Shown here piece after piece: positions 60,300-64,000 of a stretch of 64,000 nucleotides of DNA. The notes beneath the pieces are model-generated. The model was given only the letters and a program-made list of their open reading frames with translations. It did no database searches and was not told where the DNA came from. The stretch spans positions 1 through 64,000 of the forward strand of contig DASXLB010000021.1 of NCBI GenBank assembly GCA_036496585.1, read 5' to 3'. Numbering within the stretch: the first letter of the stretch is position 1; each line of letters starts with the position of its first letter. A program made the position numbers and the translations under genes. The DNA is from Vicinamibacterales bacterium (GTDB lineage: Bacteria; Acidobacteriota; Vicinamibacteria; Vicinamibacterales; 2-12-FULL-66-21).

Positions 60300-62336
60300 T
60301 CATTTGATGGCTGCGCTGGTGACGCCGACGCCGAGGCTGCTGAGGCTCGTATCAGCGACGAGGGCGCCGGTCGCCGGCGTCTCGCTGGTGTAGAGCAGGC
60401 CGCCGTTGCGAAAGTACTGCACCACGCCGGCGTGGACGGTGACGGTGAAGACATCACCGGGCGCGCTCGGTCCCTCCGTTCGATACATGCCGTTCTCGCG
60501 CACTTCGAACACGCCGGTGGGCCAGAAGCTCAACCCGTACGAGATCGATGCCACGGCGACGCCGGCGGTCGCCGCCGGCGCGAGACCAGCGACGAGGCGC
60601 TGACCGGGCGCGACCGTCAGCGAGAACGCGCCGTCGCTCATGATCCGCTGCGCGCTGATGCCGCCCGCATCGAAACACGTGGCGCACGGGCCGGTCTTCC
60701 GCAAGACGTCCAGCGACGCCGTCGCCTTGACGAGCGACGTCCAGACGACCGGACCGGTGAGGGCGCCGAGTCCCGCTTCGGGAAACACGGTGGTGTCGTT
60801 TTTCGCGAGCCCCGGCGCCGCCCACATGAACCGCGCGGGTGACAACAGGATCTGATCGAACGAGAGTCCGTCCTCTCGCACCTGGATCCGCAGCGTCTGC
60901 GCGGCGCCCTCGAAGGCGATCGGATCGCCCCATCCGCCGTAGCCGCTATCCTGCCAGCCCCAGCCGGATAGTCCCATTCCGCTTCCTTCCTCGATGCTGA
61001 CGACGGCCGCGGACGCGGAGCCGATGCGATCGACGGGACGTCCGGTCGCGTCGAGGCTGCCACTGAACTGCACGAAGGCCGAGTCGTTCTGCCACGAGTC
61101 CTGCTGCGCCATGCCGCGCATCCACAACCGGTAGGCGCGGCCGGGCTGAACGAGGAACGGGATCTCCACGTAGCTTGCCGGCATCGGCGCGGCCGACAAC
61201 AGCTTCGACGCCCCCGCGTCGGGATTGAAGAGTCGAATGCCGCCGGCGGCCGTCGTATCAGCGATGGCTGACCAGGCGGTTCCGACGGTCTTCGCGCTCC
61301 GCGCATACAACACGACGTCATCCGCCCCAACGGTCGGGGGCGGCGTCGGCGCGGGATCGCCGGGCGGCGGCGGCGTCACCGGGGCCGACGCCGCCGGGTC
61401 TGGTACGGTGACCACGATGCCGAAGTGATCCGAAGGGGACGCGTCGCCGGTGACCGGCGTGATGGCGAACTGCTGCATGTCCAGCGGCAGGAAGCCGGCC
61501 GGCGTCCAGGCATAGTCGATGCGCTTGAACGGGAAGCCGTTCGGGAATCCGCAGCCGCTCCGGTCCACCATGCCGGTGTAGCCGGGCAGCGATCCGTGAA
61601 TCACCGTCCACGCGTCCACGTAGCCCGCCGCGCGCAGCACCGGCAGCGCCGTGTTGACGGGCGTCTGGTCGCACACCGGCGTCGACCCTTCGAACACGTT
61701 GAGATCGCCGACGAGTACGTGGGGCTGACCGTTCGCGGTCGCGTTGAGAAAGGCGAGCGTACCCTGTGCCTGCGCCGCATAGCTCGCCTCCGCGTTGTCT
61801 CCCGGGCCGTACCAGTGGGTGACGTAGAGCAGCAGCGTGTGCGAACAGGCGGCGTCGACGCAGACCGGGGCGCGCACGACCCACATCGTGTCACTGGGTG
61901 AGGGGTTCCGCGACGTATCGAGCTGCCGCCACTGTTCCGGACCGCCGAAGCCGTACCGGGCGACGAGCGTCACGCCGTTCTGTTCGGAGGAGACCGCCTT
62001 CCAGCCGAGAGCCTGGCGGACATGTTCCCCTGATCCGCAGACGCTGCTCCACGCTTCAGCGAGCCCGAACGCGATGACCGAGGGGTCGGCGCCGACCTGC
62101 GCGATCGCTGCCTGCGAGGCGCCTTCGCCCCAGGCGTTGAGCGGCTGCGTGGGGTCGGTGCAGTTCGGCGTATTCCTGAAAGGAGCGGCAAAGCCGGGCA
62201 GCGCGTCGACTCCTTTGCCAGACATGATGTTCCAGAAGGCGACCCGCAGAGGGCCGGCCGCGGCTGGCGAGGCAACCGCCAGAATGTACGCCAGCGCGCC
62301 GACACACACACGTCCGCGCCGCGAGAAACTTGGCAT
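60300..62336 (-). CDS. Secreted EEP-domain protein with C-terminal beta-sandwich domains (EEP2)
   Basis: The 678-residue protein has a signal peptide (VCVGALAYILAVASPAAAG) and then an N-terminal EEP domain (about 28-315) with AFWNIMSGKG, GLAEAWSS, VLVGDLNVFEG, RIDYAWTPAG and PSDHFGIVV. After a proline-rich linker (about 318-337) come a DVVLYARSAKTVGTAWSAIA beta-sandwich (338-515) and a final GPCATCFDAGGISAQR domain. The last two are homologous to the N-terminal domains of EEP1, so the domain order is swapped. AGGGGA sits 7 nt upstream of the ATG. It is probably exported. Confidence 0.86.
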   Translation of the reverse strand: MPSFSRRGRVCVGALAYILAVASPAAAGPLRVAFWNIMSGKGVDALPGFAAPFRNTPNCTDPTQPLNAWGEGASQAAIAQVGADPSVIAFGLAEAWSSVCGSGEHVRQALGWKAVSSEQNGVTLVARYGFGGPEQWRQLDTSRNPSPSDTMWVVRAPVCVDAACSHTLLLYVTHWYGPGDNAEASYAAQAQGTLAFLNATANGQPHVLVGDLNVFEGSTPVCDQTPVNTALPVLRAAGYVDAWTVIHGSLPGYTGMVDRSGCGFPNGFPFKRIDYAWTPAGFLPLDMQQFAITPVTGDASPSDHFGIVVTVPDPAASAPVTPPPPGDPAPTPPPTVGADDVVLYARSAKTVGTAWSAIADTTAAGGIRLFNPDAGASKLLSAAPMPASYVEIPFLVQPGRAYRLWMRGMAQQDSWQNDSAFVQFSGSLDATGRPVDRIGSASAAVVSIEEGSGMGLSGWGWQDSGYGGWGDPIAFEGAAQTLRIQVREDGLSFDQILLSPARFMWAAPGLAKNDTTVFPEAGLGALTGPVVWTSLVKATASLDVLRKTGPCATCFDAGGISAQRIMSDGAFSLTVAPGQRLVAGLAPAATAGVAVASISYGLSFWPTGVFEVRENGMYRTEGPSAPGDVFTVTVHAGVVQYFRNGGLLYTSETPATGALVADTSLSSLGVGVTSAAIK

Positions 62337-62708
62337 CAGCGAAGTCCCCTAAGAGATGTAGCGGTTATCAGGAATGCGCGGCTGCGCGCGGCTGGCAGAG
62401 GCAATGCCGCTGCCGTAAGGCGGACGAATTACCAAAAATGGAAATCGCTAACAAATTTGCAGCTGAGTATAGCGACTGGGGGGAGCTAGCTGTGCCGTAT
62501 CGATACACGGCATGACGTTTCGTGTATATAGCTCAACAATATTGGTAGATCCGCTTCCGCCGCGGCATTGAAAGCTGTGGCAGGTCAGTGGCAGATGAGA
62601 GTGACGGCCGCGGCCAATTGAACGACTGCTCGGGGCCGTTCGGCACCCGTTTTTGCCATTTCAGGGAAAAGCCCTGATTTTCTAAGGATTTGCGGGTATT
62701 CTTCCGCC
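62337..62708. other. Divergent intergenic region between EEP2 and the Tes-like gene
   Basis: This 372-bp region is AT-richer near 62430-62560. It holds a weak sigma-54-like match for EEP2 on the minus strand (62394-62409, CGGCATTGCCTCTGCC), a palindromic GCCGTATCGATACACGGC (62494-62511), and AGCTCAACA (62530-62538). The reverse complement of that last motif, TGTTGAGCT, also lies about 195 nt before EEP1. A terminator-like hairpin follows at 62661-62681. No gene or known RNA was recognised. Confidence 0.5.
62661..62681 (+). terminator. Terminator-like hairpin upstream of the Tes-like gene
   Basis: TCAGGG-AAAAG-CCCTGA forms a 6-bp stem with a 5-nt loop and is followed by TTTTCT. It ends only 27 nt before the ATG at 62709, so it could stop read-through or act in attenuation. 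Confidence 0.5.
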
Positions 62709-64000
62709 ATGCACAAGCCAATCAAGTACGTTGAGAAGGGGCTCACGGTTGCCGCCAAGGGCGCCTGGACTGTGTTTAATACCCTCAACAGCATCAAGCC
62801 GAACGGGGCGTTTACCCCGAAGTGGTCCGAGCTCCCGCTGCAGAAATCATGGCAGAAGGTGAAGCCGCCGCTCGGCTGGCCGCGCGAGACCGATTCGCTG
62901 TGCCCCAACTGCGTCCGCGAGGCGCGTCAGTCGATCGTCGACGGCAAGCAGGACTACAAGATTCTTCTGAACGAGAAGGTGGGCGAGATCAAGGCCACCA
63001 TCACCGAGAAGGACGGCAAGATCGTCATGATCAAGGACTGCCCGATCCACGGGCATTTCGAAGACGTCATGGCCATGGACCCGGCGTTCTTCAAGCACCT
63101 CGAAGAGACCTTCCCGGGCAGCGACATCCGCTCGCACAACGACGAGAAGCTCCACAATCACGGCAGCTCGACGATCAAGTACGGCCGCGGCTCGGTCCTC
63201 ACCATCGACCTGACCAACCGCTGCAACATGATGTGCGACCCGTGCTTCATGGACGCCAACCAGGTCGGTTTCGTCCATGAGCTCAGCTGGGACGAGATCA
63301 AGACGATGCTCGACAACGCCATCACGCTGAAGCCGAAGCGCCAGATGTCGGTCCAGTTCTCCGGCGGCGAGCCGACGATGTCGCCGTACTTCCTCGACGC
63401 GGTGCGCTACGCGAAGAAGGTCGGCTACAACTCGGTTCAGGCGGCGACCAACGGCATCGAGTTCGCCAAGAGCAAGGAATTCGCGAAGGCGGCGTTCGAG
63501 GCCGGCCTGCGTTACGCCTATCTGCAGTTCGACGGCGTCGGCAACGCCGCCAACTCGCATCGTCTCGTCGGCAACCTGTTCGACGTCAAGCTGCGCGCGA
63601 TCGAGAACCTGTGGTCGGCCGGCGTCGACATCGTGCCGGTCATCACGATCGTCAACGGCATCAACAACGAGCAGGTCGGCCGCGTCGTCCAGTTCGCGCT
63701 CGACAATCCGAAGAAGATCAACTTCCTGTCGTTCCAGCCGGTGTCGTTCACGGGCCGCGACGAGGACGTGACGCCCGAGCGCCGCGCCGCGCAGCGCTAT
63801 ACCTTGTCCCATTTGGCGCACGACGTGAAGAACCAGACCGGCATCGGCGAGCCGATTCGTGACTGGTTCCCGATCTCGTTCATGGGCACGTTCACCGACT
63901 GGGCGGACCTGGTGCACGGACCGTCGGCGGAGTGGGGCAACCTGACGTGCGGCTGCCACCCGAACTGCGGCATCGGCATGGCGGTGATGATCGACAAGGA
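62709..64000 (+). CDS. Radical SAM protein of the Tes/MJ0619-like family (3' truncated by window edge)
   Basis: The frame opens at the ATG at 62709 and stays open to the window end (430 residues visible). An N-terminal zinc-like region has SLCPNC (C65, C68) and a DGKIVMIKDCPIHGHFEDV block (C111, H114). The radical SAM motif C172-x3-C176-x2-C179 (CNMMCDPC) follows, then FSGGEPTMSPYFLDA and a C-terminal CGCHPNCG (C414, C416, C420). The pattern SLCPxC...DGK...CPxHG before the radical SAM core is that of MJ0619/tetraether lipid synthase (Tes) proteins, which join lipid tails by C-C bonds. I infer a lipid-modifying role; substrate not proven. No strong ribosome site is present. Confidence 0.82.
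   Translation, partial: MHKPIKYVEKGLTVAAKGAWTVFNTLNSIKPNGAFTPKWSELPLQKSWQKVKPPLGWPRETDSLCPNCVREARQSIVDGKQDYKILLNEKVGEIKATITEKDGKIVMIKDCPIHGHFEDVMAMDPAFFKHLEETFPGSDIRSHNDEKLHNHGSSTIKYGRGSVLTIDLTNRCNMMCDPCFMDANQVGFVHELSWDEIKTMLDNAITLKPKRQMSVQFSGGEPTMSPYFLDAVRYAKKVGYNSVQAATNGIEFAKSKEFAKAAFEAGLRYAYLQFDGVGNAANSHRLVGNLFDVKLRAIENLWSAGVDIVPVITIVNGINNEQVGRVVQFALDNPKKINFLSFQPVSFTGRDEDVTPERRAAQRYTLSHLAHDVKNQTGIGEPIRDWFPISFMGTFTDWADLVHGPSAEWGNLTCGCHPNCGIGMAVMIDK

Noticed and set aside
62822-63280. A 152-codon frame and longer antisense frames at the right end
   Set aside because: They are shadows of the radical SAM frame that starts at 62709 and runs off the window without a stop.
1-64000. tRNA, rRNA, insertion sequences, prophage genes and known riboswitches
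   Set aside because: I looked for these by eye on both strands and found no convincing example; short RNA genes could still be missed without a covariance search.

Overview
The window is 64 kb of high-GC bacterial DNA. Coding density, GTG/TTG starts, chained 4-nt overlaps and gene content (error-prone DnaE2, DUF4097 protein, MsrPQ, an exosortase-type exopolysaccharide locus rich in sigma-54 signals) suggest an Acidobacteriota-like organism, perhaps class Vicinamibacteria. That placement is inference from gene content; no rRNA or tRNA gene was seen.

Layout. (1) 1-10001, housekeeping and small operons: the 3' part of dnaE2 with unusual in-frame insertions; a secreted kinase-like protein, a DUF4956 membrane protein and a PLD-like enzyme in one overlapping operon; then, on the minus strand, SET protein, alpha/beta hydrolase, DUF4097 protein, radical SAM enzyme, YajQ, a small secreted protein and a secreted metallophosphoesterase. 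(2) 10005-23025, a minus-strand polysaccharide operon: GT4, heparinase/alginate-lyase-like protein, three asparagine-synthase-like amidotransferases interleaved with GT4 enzymes, and an AlgD-type GDP-mannose dehydrogenase. (3) 23388-25346, a secreted endonuclease/exonuclease/phosphatase (EEP) protein. (4) 25297-36756, two divergent operons. The minus one holds an O-antigen-ligase-like protein, two CDP-glycerol-glycerophosphotransferase-like proteins and three GT2 enzymes. The plus one holds an acyl carrier protein, a polysaccharide deacetylase, an unknown protein and an FkbH-like HAD protein. Between them lies a 15-bp inverted repeat carrying two back-to-back sigma-54 (-24/-12) promoter matches. 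(5) 36753-53939, the minus-strand core export and assembly set: GT2 enzymes, UDP-sugar dehydrogenase, ExeA-type ATPase, YvcK-like protein, LicC-like nucleotidyltransferase, Wzx-like flippase, TIGR03013-like initiating transferase, tyrosine kinase, Wzc/Wzz-like chain-length protein, beta-barrel, Wza-like export protein, degenerate GGDEF protein and two sigma-54 activators. (6) 54109-62336: a tiny protein whose C-terminus looks like a decayed PEP-CTERM signal, a beta-helix protein, a methyltransferase, a soluble histidine kinase, msrPQ, an acyltransferase, and a second EEP protein whose domains are in the reverse order of the first. (7) 62709-64000: a radical SAM protein, cut by the window end, resembling the tetraether-lipid-synthase (Tes/MJ0619) family.

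Together, regions 2-6 look like one sigma-54-controlled Wzx/Wzy-type exopolysaccharide system of the kind normally paired with exosortase/PEP-CTERM sorting, although no exosortase gene is in the window. Gene content predicts a polymer containing uronic acids (two nucleotide-sugar dehydrogenases), possibly converted to uronamides by the three amidotransferases. It may also carry acetyl, glyceryl or polyol-phosphate decorations. Control may pass through c-di-GMP (degenerate GGDEF with an RxxD motif) and the two sigma-54 activators.
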